Shown here: one piece after another, positions 7,261 through 16,529 of the stretch
Position numbering within the stretch: the first letter of the stretch is position 1
How the letters are laid out: each line of letters opens with the position of its first letter
Assembly: GCF_904067545.1 (NCBI RefSeq)
Contig: NZ_LR881183.1
Coordinates: forward strand, 1,306,277-1,370,276
Source of the DNA: Thermococcus camini
GTDB taxonomy: Archaea > Methanobacteriota_B > Thermococci > Thermococcales > Thermococcaceae
Reading direction: 5' to 3'
Length of the DNA stretch: 64,000 nt
The notes under the pieces: generated by a model
Databases searched by the model: none
Told to the model about the DNA's origin: nothing
The model's input: only the letters and a program-made list of their open reading frames with translations
Translations under genes and position numbers: made by a program

Positions 7261-9234
7261 GCTCTCCTCCAGTCTGGCCGCTATCCACGCAAGGAGGAGT
7301 ATAAAAACCATTCCGGCGACAAAGGAACCGGCCGCGTATGGGAGCTTCCTCCCCTGGGATATCCCGGTTTTTGCATCATCCCCACAGGTGGTGTTTGAGG
7401 CAACCTGAACAGTTACCACTTTGGTAACCACCTCCGGCTCACAGGTCGTGTTGGTGCCGTTTCCGAACGTCGTTGCGTTCCCTGGGGCAGGGGGTGTGGG
7501 GACATCCTCCGCAGTATCGGCACTGGAGGTGGGCTGCGGCCCCACGACTATTCGGGTCGAGTTGTAGAACACATGACCAGCACTCTCAACGCCGGCGGTT
7601 ATCGTGTACTCCCCCGGGGCCAGGGGGACTATCTCCATTGAGTACGTCCTGCTTTCCCCGGCGCCAAGACTGTCGCTTCCCCCCAACCACTTCCCGTTAA
7701 TCGTGAAGTTCCTGGCGATGGCGGCGAAGTCTTCGGGCAGGGCAACTGTGATGTTGAAGGGCAGACCCGTGTTGCCCGTGTTCGTCACGGTGATGTTCAA
7801 AGGGATACCAGTCCCGACGGTTCCGTTTAGCGCCTTCACCGCGACCGCGTATTTAACCTCAGCATTCCCTACGTGCACAACCCTCCTCTCCGAGGTGAAC
7901 GTCATATCTACCATCCCGTAACAGGAGAGGTCGTAGGGTGCGTGCCCGACGATGGCCACGTCGCCAAGGGTGAGGTTGCCCGCCTTCACCGGAACGATGG
8001 TCATGGAAAACTCAACCCTGCCCCCTTTCGGGATGGTCGGGATGTATTCCGGATAGTCACCGAGGATTCTAAAGCCCGACGTGAAGTTCGGGATCACCTC
8101 AATGTACCTTACCTCCCCGGGGCCGGTGTTCGTTATCACGACCCTCGCCTCGAAGGGTTGCAGCTGTGTTGCATTGTCGGGCGCGTCGAGGGAGACGTTA
8201 AGCATGGCCGCATCGCCGGGCTCAGGAACATCTGCGTCGTTGAGGAAGGCAACGATGCGGAGCTCCCGCGTGCCCCCGCTCGGTTTGGTGCCCGTTGCGC
8301 CCAGAAGGAGGCCGCCATAGTATATCCCGGACGAAACGTTGCCTGCGTAAACGAAGCCTGAGCGCAGAACCCTGCCGCAGGGGTTTCTTATCGAGACGTA
8401 TCCACCGTCATCGAGCACTTTCTCCACGCGGATGATGTACGGACCGAGCTTTTCCGTCTTGCCCTCACTGAGCCAGCCCTCAAAGGACGGAAGGACGTCC
8501 ACATCGAGATAAGCGCCCCTGAGCCTTAAGTGCACCTTCAAATACTCGGAGCCCACGAGGTCGCCCACGTTTATTACCAATCCATCCACTTCTATCGTGT
8601 CCCCTGGTTCTGCCAGATACCTCTTCTTGTTTACAAAAACCTCAACGATCTCCTCAAGCTCACCTCCCCGCGAGGTCACGGTGTAGTTGCCGAATTCCAC
8701 GAACCATCCTCCCACCCGAAGGGCCCTGCCCCTCCTGAGATAGCCGTCAAAGAGAACCGGCATCGGGGTGGCGGATATCCGGAGGTTCCCGATGGACGCG
8801 TCTTTGCCCCCTGTAAGGGCGAGTTCGGCTGACCTGTCCCCGAGAGAAACATTCAGAGTGACCGTCTTCTCATTAACAGACTCTAAAACCATCCTGTAGC
8901 GCCCAAAAAGCAACTCTTCTCCTTCCAGGAGGTACGGGAAGCGGTAAGAGACGTTGAGATACATGGAGTCCCCTGAGTAGATGCCCCCACGAAAGTCAAA
9001 CTCGCGGTCATTCCACGCGAGACTCTCCCCAACATGAAGGACACTCATACCGGTGGAATAGCCCCCCGGGTACACCAACACCGAACCGTCATCCAACGAT
9101 ACGTCACCAACCCGCACTTCCCCGGTCCCGGGATCTATGGTGAATGGATAGCTGAACCAGCCGGTTATTGAGGAATCCGCCGATACGCGGGGAAGAAGAA
9201 GCACAACGAAGACCAGGATAATGAGCTTTTTCAC
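7258..9234 (-). CDS. Secreted, membrane-anchored beta-domain protein, last gene of the archaellum operon
   Basis: A 658-residue protein. It starts at GTG (9232-9234), whose GTGA overlaps the arlJ stop, and follows GGGGTGAT. The first residues (KKLIILVFVVLLLPRVSA) are a signal peptide. A long beta-rich region holds at least two tandem Ig-like/NEW3-type segments (AAMLNVSLDAPDNATQLQPF; VKALNGTVGTGIPLNITVTN) with many N-x-S/T sequons. A threonine/proline-rich linker with two cysteines precedes a C-terminal membrane helix (AGMVFILLLAWIAARLEES). Translational coupling to arlJ suggests a role with the archaellum or cell surface, but no function is known to me. Its stop codon lies in the hairpin element at 7218-7260. 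Confidence 0.75.
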   Translation of the reverse strand: MKKLIILVFVVLLLPRVSADSSITGWFSYPFTIDPGTGEVRVGDVSLDDGSVLVYPGGYSTGMSVLHVGESLAWNDREFDFRGGIYSGDSMYLNVSYRFPYLLEGEELLFGRYRMVLESVNEKTVTLNVSLGDRSAELALTGGKDASIGNLRISATPMPVLFDGYLRRGRALRVGGWFVEFGNYTVTSRGGELEEIVEVFVNKKRYLAEPGDTIEVDGLVINVGDLVGSEYLKVHLRLRGAYLDVDVLPSFEGWLSEGKTEKLGPYIIRVEKVLDDGGYVSIRNPCGRVLRSGFVYAGNVSSGIYYGGLLLGATGTKPSGGTRELRIVAFLNDADVPEPGDAAMLNVSLDAPDNATQLQPFEARVVITNTGPGEVRYIEVIPNFTSGFRILGDYPEYIPTIPKGGRVEFSMTIVPVKAGNLTLGDVAIVGHAPYDLSCYGMVDMTFTSERRVVHVGNAEVKYAVAVKALNGTVGTGIPLNITVTNTGNTGLPFNITVALPEDFAAIARNFTINGKWLGGSDSLGAGESRTYSMEIVPLAPGEYTITAGVESAGHVFYNSTRIVVGPQPTSSADTAEDVPTPPAPGNATTFGNGTNTTCEPEVVTKVVTVQVASNTTCGDDAKTGISQGRKLPYAAGSFVAGMVFILLLAWIAARLEES

Positions 9235-10949
9235 AGCATCACCCCCAGAGATCCGGTCAGGACCCCGACCAAGGAGGAGAAGGTCATCATCTTGCCCATG
9301 ACCACAGTACCAAGGTACTGGCCGATGGCGGAGAGCCATACCAGCACGACGAAGTAGTAAACGGTGATTCCCACATGCCCCCCATCTGCAAACTTTATCG
9401 AAAGGGCCGAGATGAGGGAATGGACGAGGAGGATAAGTATCAAAATGTACTCCGTCAGCTCCAGTCCCGCCTTCGACGGCACGAAGATTATGCTCTGAAG
9501 GAGATCGCTCTGAATGGACAGATTGGAGAACAGCTGATTCATGTAAACGGCGACCTGGAATGCGGAGGCCACGGAGAAGGCAAATGCGCCCGTCACACCG
9601 TAGATAACACCTCTAAAGCTGGCCACGGTCTGTGCACGCTTCCGTCTGAGCCTGATGAGCCGTTCAAAATTCCGTGAGATGACCATTCCAACGTAGTCCG
9701 GCTCGGCGCCCAGCTTTATACTCTTGTTGAATATCTCCGAAAACATACCTATCAGCCAGCTTCCGGTGTCAATCGTGAAGTAGCGCCACGACCTGTCGTT
9801 ACTTATCCTCATCGACACCCTGCGGTAGAGGTTTCTTATGTCCCGTGTGAGGACGCCGAAGTCGTGGGCGCTCAGATACTTGAGGACGAGCGGAAGGGCT
9901 GCCCCACTAGCCGCAAGGGAAGAGCTCAGGCTTCTCATGAAGGCGGGAAAGTTCTCATCCTTCAGAAGGATGCTTTTCTCCTCCCTATCCAGAACCTTAC
10001 CCACGTACATCATAGGGGTCAGACCCACGGCGATCTGGACGAGAAGCGGGACATCAAAGCGCGGCCGCAGGAGGAGCACCACCGCGATGGAAACCACCAT
10101 GCTCCCCCCAAAGGACACCATAGCGGCCTTCAGGAACCTGCCCCTCCGTTCGGGCGTCATAGCGTATTCCGCCCATATCCTGTCCTCGGGCATCTTGTAT
10201 TTTATAACCAGCATTATACCGATCTCCGTTGCCAGGACGAGGACGAACATGAAAGCGCTCAGGCTGACTATATCCTGTCCGGTTAGTATCGGTCCGATGA
10301 TGATGAACGTGACCATGAAAACGACGGATATGATGAGGGATGAGTACACCTCCTTGAAGACGTCGAGGTCGTAGAGGGCACCCTCGTAGAAGGTCTCGTA
10401 GTCATCCATGACGGTCTTCTGCTCCTGAAGGAGGTACTCCTTAAGGTCAACACCGCTGTCCAGGGAGTAAGCCAGCCTGTCAAGGAAGTCCGCGAAGACC
10501 TTGCTGGGCGTCCTCCTGGCAAGGAACCTCAGGGCATCTGGCATTCCCCTGTGGAGCCTGGCTATCAGGTAGTAAACCTTCTTCATGTCGCTCGCTATCG
10601 GCTCCAGAATCTTCTCGGTGGCCAGATTCCAGATGAGCTCGCTCCTGCTAACGTCACTCGTCGAGAGTACCGCAAAATACGTTGCAAAATACGGTATCTT
10701 CGAGTTTATCTGGACTTTCCTGCCGCTGACCTTGGCGTAGGGATATCCTATGGCATAGAGGAGTGGGAGGAGGGGGATGGAGTAGATGGCGAAGAGAACC
10801 GTCCTCGACAGGGACGCGAAATTCCGGAGGGCCGAGACCGCCACAAAGAGTACCACCGCCCCCACAAGACTGGGGAGAAGCACCTTTCGTAGGTACTCGC
10901 GCATGGTGACGCCCGACTGCACCAGGATTCCCGCCTTTTCCCCCACCAT
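9231..10949 (-). CDS. arlJ: Archaellum platform (polytopic membrane) protein ArlJ/FlaJ
   Basis: About 572 residues with eight or nine hydrophobic segments in two T2SF-type blocks, the pattern of FlaJ. It is the membrane platform on which the ArlI motor acts to export archaellins and rotate the filament. Basic cytoplasmic loops (FERLIRLRRKRAQTVASFRG) separate the helix groups. The ATG at 10947-10949 lies five bases after GAGGTGA, which is better than the in-frame GTG at 10956-10958. It follows arlI by 10 nt and its stop overlaps the GTG of the next gene. Confidence 0.93.
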   Translation of the reverse strand: MVGEKAGILVQSGVTMREYLRKVLLPSLVGAVVLFVAVSALRNFASLSRTVLFAIYSIPLLPLLYAIGYPYAKVSGRKVQINSKIPYFATYFAVLSTSDVSRSELIWNLATEKILEPIASDMKKVYYLIARLHRGMPDALRFLARRTPSKVFADFLDRLAYSLDSGVDLKEYLLQEQKTVMDDYETFYEGALYDLDVFKEVYSSLIISVVFMVTFIIIGPILTGQDIVSLSAFMFVLVLATEIGIMLVIKYKMPEDRIWAEYAMTPERRGRFLKAAMVSFGGSMVVSIAVVLLLRPRFDVPLLVQIAVGLTPMMYVGKVLDREEKSILLKDENFPAFMRSLSSSLAASGAALPLVLKYLSAHDFGVLTRDIRNLYRRVSMRISNDRSWRYFTIDTGSWLIGMFSEIFNKSIKLGAEPDYVGMVISRNFERLIRLRRKRAQTVASFRGVIYGVTGAFAFSVASAFQVAVYMNQLFSNLSIQSDLLQSIIFVPSKAGLELTEYILILILLVHSLISALSIKFADGGHVGITVYYFVVLVWLSAIGQYLGTVVMGKMMTFSSLVGVLTGSLGVML

Positions 10950-10959
10950 CCCAGTCACC

Positions 10960-12588
10960 TCACAGCCTGAAGCTCAGCCCCTCTATTCCCTTCTCATAGA
11001 ACGCCCTTATCTCGCGGTGAACGTCATAGTAGCCGGTTATCCCCAGCTCGGCCATCCGCTTTATGATCCTGGCCCTGAGGAAGAGCTCGTTGTAGATTTC
11101 CTTGGGGTCTTCGTATCCCGCAACCTCGGCTATCTTCCTCTCGAGGATGTACGAGTTGTTCATTCCCCTGAAGATGTGCCTGTCCGTCACCGAGTCCCAC
11201 TCGAAGACGTTCCTCGTCGCGACGCCACCGAGCTCCTCATAGTAGCCCTCTATTTCAACGACGCTCAGAACCCTCCTCAGGAACCTGCCGCGGACGTAGA
11301 CCGCCTGCTGGAAGAGGGCTATGTTGAGGTTGTCTATGAACGTCACGGGGATGTTTATTGGCGAGCCGGTGAAGCGCTGTATCATCTTCCTGACGTCGCC
11401 CGCGTGGAACGTCGCCATGACCGGATGGCCGGTCTGCATGGCCTGAAATGCTATGGCACCCTCGGCTCCACGAATCTCGCCCACTATGATGTAGTTCGGT
11501 CTCGAACGTAGCGCCGCTTTCAGGAGGTCGAAGAGCGTAACCCTACTCTCCTCAGGGCCGCGCTCCCTTGTGGTGAGCCTCTGCCAGTTCTTGTGCGGAA
11601 CGACAACCTCCGGCGTGTCCTCCGCGGTGTAGATTTTAGCGTCTGGTTTGATGAACGGGATAATTGAATTGAGCGTTGTGGTCTTTCCGCTCGCCGTCTC
11701 ACCGCAGACGAAGATGCTCATGCCGTACTCAAGGGCCAGCCAGAGGTAGGCAGCCACCTCCGCCGAGAATGTGTTCCACTTGACGAGCTGGACGACGCTC
11801 AGCGGAGTCGCCGAGAACTTACGGATAGTTGCGCTCGGACCCTGGATGCTGACGTCAGGTGAGTAGATGATGTTGATACGGGAGCCATCTGGAAGAGTTC
11901 CGTCAACTATGGGGTTCTTGTCGCTGACCGGCCTTCCCATCCTCTCGCTGAGGTTCTTAAAGTAGTCCGCCAGGCGGAGGTTGTCGCCGAAGGTTATGTT
12001 GGTCTCCATCGCGTCGAATATCTTGTGGATAAGGGAGACGTAGTTGGCGCCGATGATGTGGATATCCTCGATGTAGGGGTCGCGCATGAGGGGCTCGAGG
12101 GGACCGATGCCAACGATGTCCCTCTTAAGGAGATAGCGGAACTTCATTATCTCCTGAGGGGCAAACGAGGTCTTTTTCCTGAAGGGAAGGCCCCTGGAGA
12201 GTTTTGAAACCGCATCATCAATCAGCTCATCCAGGAAGCGCTCGAACTCCTCGCTGTCCTCCGGTATCTTCCTTTGAGGGGCAAGCTCGAGAATTTTGTC
12301 CCTGAGAATCTCGTATTTCGCCTCCTCCGCAGGGCCGGATATTCTGGGTTCCACGACCAGATACCGCCTCTCGGTATGCATATCCCCGTAAATGTGAATG
12401 AATATCGGATCGCCCACAGGGTATATTATGTTGGGGTACTTGATGTCCCCCATGTCCCGGGTTATTTGCGGATGGAAATCGGGGAGCTTACCCGTTCTCT
12501 TCATAAAGCCCTCTATATACGCCTTTAAATGAGGGTTTCGGGCAACGGCCATGTCCAGAGTGTCGCTGACGTCCTTCTTAACCGGCAT
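10960..12588 (-). CDS. arlI: Archaellum motor ATPase ArlI/FlaI
   Basis: A 542-residue type II/IV secretion-family ATPase. The C-terminal RecA-like half has Walker A GETASGKTTTLNS (about 317-329), an Asp box (YTAEDTPEVVVPH), and Walker B/His-box segments YIIVGEIRGAEG and QTGHPVMATFHAGD. The N-terminal half is the usual FlaI domain. The hexamer powers both archaellum assembly and rotation. The start ATG follows GGTGGTATGAG. It is placed between arlH (1 nt before) and arlJ (10 nt after), consistent with tight operon packing. Confidence 0.97.
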   Translation of the reverse strand: MPVKKDVSDTLDMAVARNPHLKAYIEGFMKRTGKLPDFHPQITRDMGDIKYPNIIYPVGDPIFIHIYGDMHTERRYLVVEPRISGPAEEAKYEILRDKILELAPQRKIPEDSEEFERFLDELIDDAVSKLSRGLPFRKKTSFAPQEIMKFRYLLKRDIVGIGPLEPLMRDPYIEDIHIIGANYVSLIHKIFDAMETNITFGDNLRLADYFKNLSERMGRPVSDKNPIVDGTLPDGSRINIIYSPDVSIQGPSATIRKFSATPLSVVQLVKWNTFSAEVAAYLWLALEYGMSIFVCGETASGKTTTLNSIIPFIKPDAKIYTAEDTPEVVVPHKNWQRLTTRERGPEESRVTLFDLLKAALRSRPNYIIVGEIRGAEGAIAFQAMQTGHPVMATFHAGDVRKMIQRFTGSPINIPVTFIDNLNIALFQQAVYVRGRFLRRVLSVVEIEGYYEELGGVATRNVFEWDSVTDRHIFRGMNNSYILERKIAEVAGYEDPKEIYNELFLRARIIKRMAELGITGYYDVHREIRAFYEKGIEGLSFRL

Positions 12589-12589
12589 C

Positions 12590-13285
12590 TCATACCACCG
12601 CAGCTATCTCGACAATGAACCCCACCCTGGGCTCCACTCTGAACGGGATTATCTTCTGAAAGATCCCCGGGGCATTGTTGTATTTCACGATGGTTGCCGA
12701 GTTCTTCAGGTCGCCTCCGAAGACCTTCACGCTGAGTCGTATCAGCATGGTGGAGGCCTCTTCAAACACCCTCAGCGCGTCAGATCCGATGTCGGATGGA
12801 TTCACCGTCAGGATTATTGCCTTTCCCAGGGCACTGACTCTCTTGAGATGGAGTGAGAACTCGCGCGCTTCATCTTCACCGATATCGGACGATAGGAGGG
12901 CCGACACGGAGTCAATTATGATCACGTCGGTTTTCCAGAGCCTCGGCTCTCCAACGAACCGGTTCAGGAATTTCTTTCTATCAGAGAGCCCAACTAGGAG
13001 GGGATAGAGTGACACAAAGAGGAGGCGTCTTTTTATCAGCTCGGGAACTATCCCGTATCCCAGGGATTCCATCTGGTTTATGAACTCCGGTGTGGTGTAC
13101 TGGCTTGAGACGTAGGTAGCGCTGTGGCCGTTTTTGAGGAAGCCGTAGAGCAGCCTCTGAGAGAATATGGACTTGCCAGTCCCCCTGTCCCCCTCAACCA
13201 GGACTATGCTACCGGGGGGTATTCCCCCACCAAGACGCCTGTGAAGCTCGTCATTGGGTACCCGTATTTCAAGGAGCGACTTCAT
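12590..13285 (-). CDS. arlH: Archaellum ATP-binding regulator ArlH/FlaH
   Basis: About 231 residues, a KaiC/RecA-like single domain with Walker A EGDRGTGKSIFSQRL near the N-terminus and Walker B VIIIDSVSALLSS. ArlH binds ATP without strong turnover and docks on ArlI and the ArlC/D/E switch ring. The ATG at 13283-13285 follows GGTGAGGCCA; the GTG three codons earlier would be the ribosome site itself. The start region overlaps the end of arlG. Confidence 0.95.
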   Translation of the reverse strand: MKSLLEIRVPNDELHRRLGGGIPPGSIVLVEGDRGTGKSIFSQRLLYGFLKNGHSATYVSSQYTTPEFINQMESLGYGIVPELIKRRLLFVSLYPLLVGLSDRKKFLNRFVGEPRLWKTDVIIIDSVSALLSSDIGEDEAREFSLHLKRVSALGKAIILTVNPSDIGSDALRVFEEASTMLIRLSVKVFGGDLKNSATIVKYNNAPGIFQKIIPFRVEPRVGFIVEIAAVV

Positions 13286-13290
13286 TGGCC

Positions 13291-13743
13291 TCACCCTATC
13301 CTAAATATAAGTGACCGCCGGTTTCCGCTCTCGGTAACGACCGTTATCCTGTGGTATCCCGATGACAGGAAGGACATGGGCACGTGTATCTCACCGACAT
13401 CGTAGGGGGCCAGAATGCCCGAAGGTGTGAAGGTCAGGTTTGAGGGGGGGATTACCACGCCGTCTATCATGACGACAACCGAATTTGGGGTGAACGTGAT
13501 TGGGGATTTCCCGATGTTCCTCACGTAGAACACGTACAAACCGCCCGAACTGGGTATGTTCTCAGGATCGTTTATTATCTCGAAGTTCGTTCGCAGGGCC
13601 GTGGCCACAGAACTGCCCTTCACCGCGATGCCGTCGGAGATATCCTGAGTAACCAGATAGAGTCCCCCCGCCACCATTCCCGCCACCAGCAGTGAGGTTA
13701 TGAAAAGTACCAGTTCCGAAGCCACGGAGCCTGCCATCATCAT
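13291..13743 (-). CDS. arlG: Archaellum stator protein ArlG/FlaG
   Basis: About 150 residues: a short N-terminus, a single membrane helix (SELVLFITSLLVAGMVAGGL), and an extracellular beta-sandwich domain. ArlG forms a complex with ArlF that binds the S-layer and acts as the stator. Three successive ATGs (13743, 13740, 13737) follow GTGGAGGG; the first makes an ATGA overlap with the arlF stop, while the third has the best spacing, so the true start may be 13737. Upstream in-frame codons as far as 13836 lie inside arlF and were not used. Confidence 0.9.
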   Translation of the reverse strand: MMMAGSVASELVLFITSLLVAGMVAGGLYLVTQDISDGIAVKGSSVATALRTNFEIINDPENIPSSGGLYVFYVRNIGKSPITFTPNSVVVMIDGVVIPPSNLTFTPSGILAPYDVGEIHVPMSFLSSGYHRITVVTESGNRRSLIFRIG

Positions 13744-14249
13744 CCCTCCACGGGGCAGTACCAGGCACTGCCGACCACCCTTGGTGAACCGTTGGTTCGG
13801 TTGCCGACCCACTCCCATTTGACCTTGAGGGCGCATCCCACTTCCGTGCTGATAACGAGTGAATGAACCTCCAGCTCGACTTTGGGAATGTTCTGCACCG
13901 TCACAGTCATGGAGTCCCCTGGAAGGAGGTACTCATCCCCTGATATCAGGATCGCCGAGTCGTCGAGCCGGCCGTCGTAGATGAAGGCCCATCTGGCCGG
14001 GGAGAGGGTGGTCCCCTCGTTGGTCAGGTTGAACGTCATGTCATAAACTAGCACGGTGCCATCCGTCGTGTAGTTGTACGATGACAGAGCCAGCTCGGCA
14101 GTCTTCGCACGGAGCACCATCTGGTTGTAGTCCTCGCCGGCCTCGTGGATCATGGAGTAAGCACTCTCCCCCGAGGTGTAGAGCAGCCCAAAGGAAACCA
14201 GCGCTGCCGTGACTATTACCGCAAAGGCCGCAGGAACGCTGAGTCCCAT
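13740..14249 (-). CDS. arlF: Archaellum stator protein ArlF/FlaF
   Basis: A 169-residue protein with an N-terminal membrane helix (VPAAFAVIVTAALVSFGLLY) and an extracellular beta-sandwich domain. This is the FlaF architecture, and the gene sits directly before arlG. ArlF binds the S-layer and pairs with ArlG as the periplasm-spanning stator. The start ATG follows AGGGGATC. Nine bases separate it from arlD. Confidence 0.92.
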   Translation of the reverse strand: MGLSVPAAFAVIVTAALVSFGLLYTSGESAYSMIHEAGEDYNQMVLRAKTAELALSSYNYTTDGTVLVYDMTFNLTNEGTTLSPARWAFIYDGRLDDSAILISGDEYLLPGDSMTVTVQNIPKVELEVHSLVISTEVGCALKVKWEWVGNRTNGSPRVVGSAWYCPVEG

Positions 14250-14258
14250 GGGGATCCC

Positions 14259-15122
14259 CTAAACCCCGTACATATCGTCCAGCACCTTTCCGATTAGTCT
14301 CATCTCCCTCTCCACCGCGTCTAGTACCTCCCTGGTTATTCTGACCCCTCTCAGCCTTTCAATGAAGAGCAGGGACACCAGGTGGTCCTGGATGGTGAGC
14401 CTCTCGTCCGGCCTCCAGTCGGGTTCCCTGTGGTGCGGCCTTATACCCGCCGCGTACCTGAGCAGGGTGTTGAGCACCCCCTCCGATATCCAGCCTATCG
14501 AATAATAGAACTCCAGCACGTTCTCGAGGTTCTGCATTCCCACGCGGTCAATTAGAAAGCCGAGCCACTTCAGGGCCATCATGGTAGAGACCATGTCGTT
14601 TGGTATCCTCTCAAGCCGGGCAGGGGTGCTGGGGGCGCTTATCAGAACATCCCTAATATCCGGAGGTATCTCAAATCCCCTCTCCATAGGCATGACCTCC
14701 ACAGTTCCGGGGGTAGCGGTATTCAGGGACATGGAAACATCGCCCGCAGACTCACGGATGGGAGACTCCTCGCTGATTTTTGTGGCAATACCCGCACCAT
14801 TCGTCTCGAAGGCTTCGCCTGACCCCTGTGATACTTCCCCAAACGTCCGCTGATTACCGGGGTTACTCGAAAGGCCCGCCAGATGGTTGCGTATCTCCTC
14901 GAGGTAGCGACCGATCTCATCAACACGGCTGTCGAGCTTTGATATCCTCTCCAGCTGGCCCGCGTAGGTCTGGAGCACCCTGTCGACTATTTTATCGACC
15001 TGCTCCGGAGTGAGTATGTCCCTCTTCTTCATGAGCCTCTCCTTCAGGTCATCAACCAGGAAGTTCGGCACCTTTCCCCTCAGGCGCTTCAGTTTTTCGT
15101 CAATCTCGATCTCGGTGATCAT
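14259..15122 (-). CDS. arlD: Archaellum cytoplasmic ring protein ArlD/E (FlaD/E family)
   Basis: A 287-residue protein. The N-terminal part is a charged helical region (DEKLKRLRGKVPNFLVDDLK; QLERISKLDSRVDEIGRYLE), the middle is a low-complexity linker, and the C-terminal about 120 residues form the conserved FlaD/E domain (TMMALKWLGFLIDRVGMQNL; ENVLEFYYSIGWISEGVLNT). ArlD/E with ArlC forms the switch ring under the motor and receives signals from the CheF adaptor. ATG overlaps the arlC stop by ATGA, showing translational coupling. Confidence 0.92.
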   Translation of the reverse strand: MITEIEIDEKLKRLRGKVPNFLVDDLKERLMKKRDILTPEQVDKIVDRVLQTYAGQLERISKLDSRVDEIGRYLEEIRNHLAGLSSNPGNQRTFGEVSQGSGEAFETNGAGIATKISEESPIRESAGDVSMSLNTATPGTVEVMPMERGFEIPPDIRDVLISAPSTPARLERIPNDMVSTMMALKWLGFLIDRVGMQNLENVLEFYYSIGWISEGVLNTLLRYAAGIRPHHREPDWRPDERLTIQDHLVSLLFIERLRGVRITREVLDAVEREMRLIGKVLDDMYGV

Positions 15123-15625
15123 AGGCCTCCCTCCGAAAGGACATCATATATGAGGTCATCGAGATCCACACCATCAACCACGAGAAGCTTCATGTCAGCC
15201 TTTATGTGAGCAATCTCAGTCTTCAGATTCTCAACCTCCTCACTCAGTTCCTGGATCTCGCTCAGCAGCGGGTTAGCAGAGTCAACATCCTTAAACGGGT
15301 TGATCTGCTGTGATACAACCTCGTAGAGAACCATGACATCCTTTATGACGCGGTCAAGGCGCTCTATCTCTTCCCGGAGCTCATTAATCTGGGACTTGAG
15401 GGTGTCGATACTCACCTTTATCCTCGGGATATCGTTTTCAATCTCATTCACACGGGCCATGACCTGGGTCAGGAGCTCCTCTTCCTCGTTTTTCCCGGCG
15501 GCAGGTTCTTCAAGGACCTCCCCCTGAAGCTCATCCAGCGTTATTATTTCCCTGTTATCCCCGGGATCCGCCGAATCCCCCCCGTTTTTCTTTTTGAATT
15601 TATTTTTGAGGTACGAAAATGACAT
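15119..15625 (-). CDS. arlC: Archaellum cytoplasmic ring protein ArlC/FlaC
   Basis: About 168 residues, strongly acidic and coiled-coil forming (DTLKSQINELREEIERLDRV; ELSEEVENLKTEIAHIKADM), typical of FlaC. It partners ArlD/E in the chemotaxis switch complex. The ATG at 15623-15625 follows GGTGATCGGG; a GTG nine bases earlier is the ribosome site. A 56-nt gap separates it from arlB and carries a pyrimidine run (TTTCTCCCTTTTTCC on the minus strand) that could cause partial termination after the abundant archaellin transcript. Confidence 0.9.
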   Translation of the reverse strand: MSFSYLKNKFKKKNGGDSADPGDNREIITLDELQGEVLEEPAAGKNEEEELLTQVMARVNEIENDIPRIKVSIDTLKSQINELREEIERLDRVIKDVMVLYEVVSQQINPFKDVDSANPLLSEIQELSEEVENLKTEIAHIKADMKLLVVDGVDLDDLIYDVLSEGGL

Positions 15626-15681
15626 CCCGATCACCCGCGAGAGAGCTGTGGAAAAAGGGAGAAACGATGGAGCTTAAGACA

Positions 15682-16347
15682 TCACTTGAGGTCAAGGATA
15701 GTCTGCTGGCTGTAGCTGGACGGAGTGGTGACCTTGGTGTAGCCGGGAGCACCAACTTCCGGCTTGAGCTCTATCGAGATTCCAGTCCTCGGCGGAACGT
15801 TAGTGAAGACCTGACTGGTGTCAATGGTGAGAATGACTATGTCACCGGCGTTGATGGTCGGGTTGCTAGCGCTGAGGGATCCATCGGCGTCCTGAATGAC
15901 TATGATACCAAAGTGAGTACCATCTGCGTTGCTCCAAGCGTTGTTGCTCGTGCTGTCAAAGAGATCACTCGGGATCGCGGAACTAAACGCAGCTGAGGTA
16001 GCGTCTCCCCACTTGTACCTAAGAGTGGCAACGGTATTTCCGTCCTCAAGAATGAGAACGGTCTGGTTGAGATCAATTGGCTGTGATCCTGGCCTGAGGC
16101 TTATGTAGACGGCCATCTTATCCATGCTGCTACCAGTGGAGTCCACATGTCCAAGGACTTTCTCTATGCTGATACCCGTAGCAACCTGCTGAGTAGTCTG
16201 CCTGCCCGTGGCCTCAGCCCTCTGCTGGAGGTAGCCGCTCGTGTTGATGAGCACCGCAGCAGCCACTGCAGCCACCAACACCATAGCAATAAACACAATC
16301 AGGGTGCCAATACCAACAGCACCCCTCTTCTTCCTCCCGAACTTCAT
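15682..16347 (-). CDS. arlB: Archaellin ArlB/FlaB (major filament subunit precursor)
   Basis: A 221-residue precursor beginning [20 protein letters not shown]. The class III signal KKRG/AVGIG is cut after Gly by the archaeal prepilin peptidase, followed by the hydrophobic assembly helix and an outer domain rich in Ser/Thr. It polymerises into the archaellum filament and is usually N-glycosylated; few sequons are visible (NQT). The ATG at 16345-16347 follows GGGGGTGTCAGGAA. It is the only archaellin gene in the operon, whereas related species carry several. The promoter and activator sites are described at 16396-16454. Confidence 0.95.
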   Translation of the reverse strand: MKFGRKKRGAVGIGTLIVFIAMVLVAAVAAAVLINTSGYLQQRAEATGRQTTQQVATGISIEKVLGHVDSTGSSMDKMAVYISLRPGSQPIDLNQTVLILEDGNTVATLRYKWGDATSAAFSSAIPSDLFDSTSNNAWSNADGTHFGIIVIQDADGSLSASNPTINAGDIVILTIDTSQVFTNVPPRTGISIELKPEVGAPGYTKVTTPSSYSQQTILDLK

Positions 16348-16395
16348 TTCCTGACACCCCCTTTGGAGAGTCTGCAATATACTCTAAGTATGTTT

Positions 16396-16454
16396 GCATA
16401 TAAATCAATTTTTTGTTTGTAATTATGTAGAAACCGGTGTAACTACATATGTAG
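16396..16454 (-). promoter_or_regulatory. arlB promoter with TACATA (EarA-type) activator sites
   Basis: On the minus strand the TATA box ATTTATATGC (16396-16405) lies about 50 nt before the arlB ATG. Upstream are TACATA at 16424-16429 and the 12-bp palindrome CTACATATGTAG at 16443-16454, which carries TACATA on both strands; same-strand copies are 24 bp apart. TACATA is the reported binding motif of EarA, the euryarchaeal archaellum activator, placed just upstream of BRE. A candidate earA gene lies about 1 kb upstream. Confidence 0.7.
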
Positions 16455-16529
16455 GTTGATATTATTTCAAAAAGTAATTTTGATTAGGAAGAATCTTCAA
16501 GAAAGATTGTAGAGGATGCAATCAAAAAA

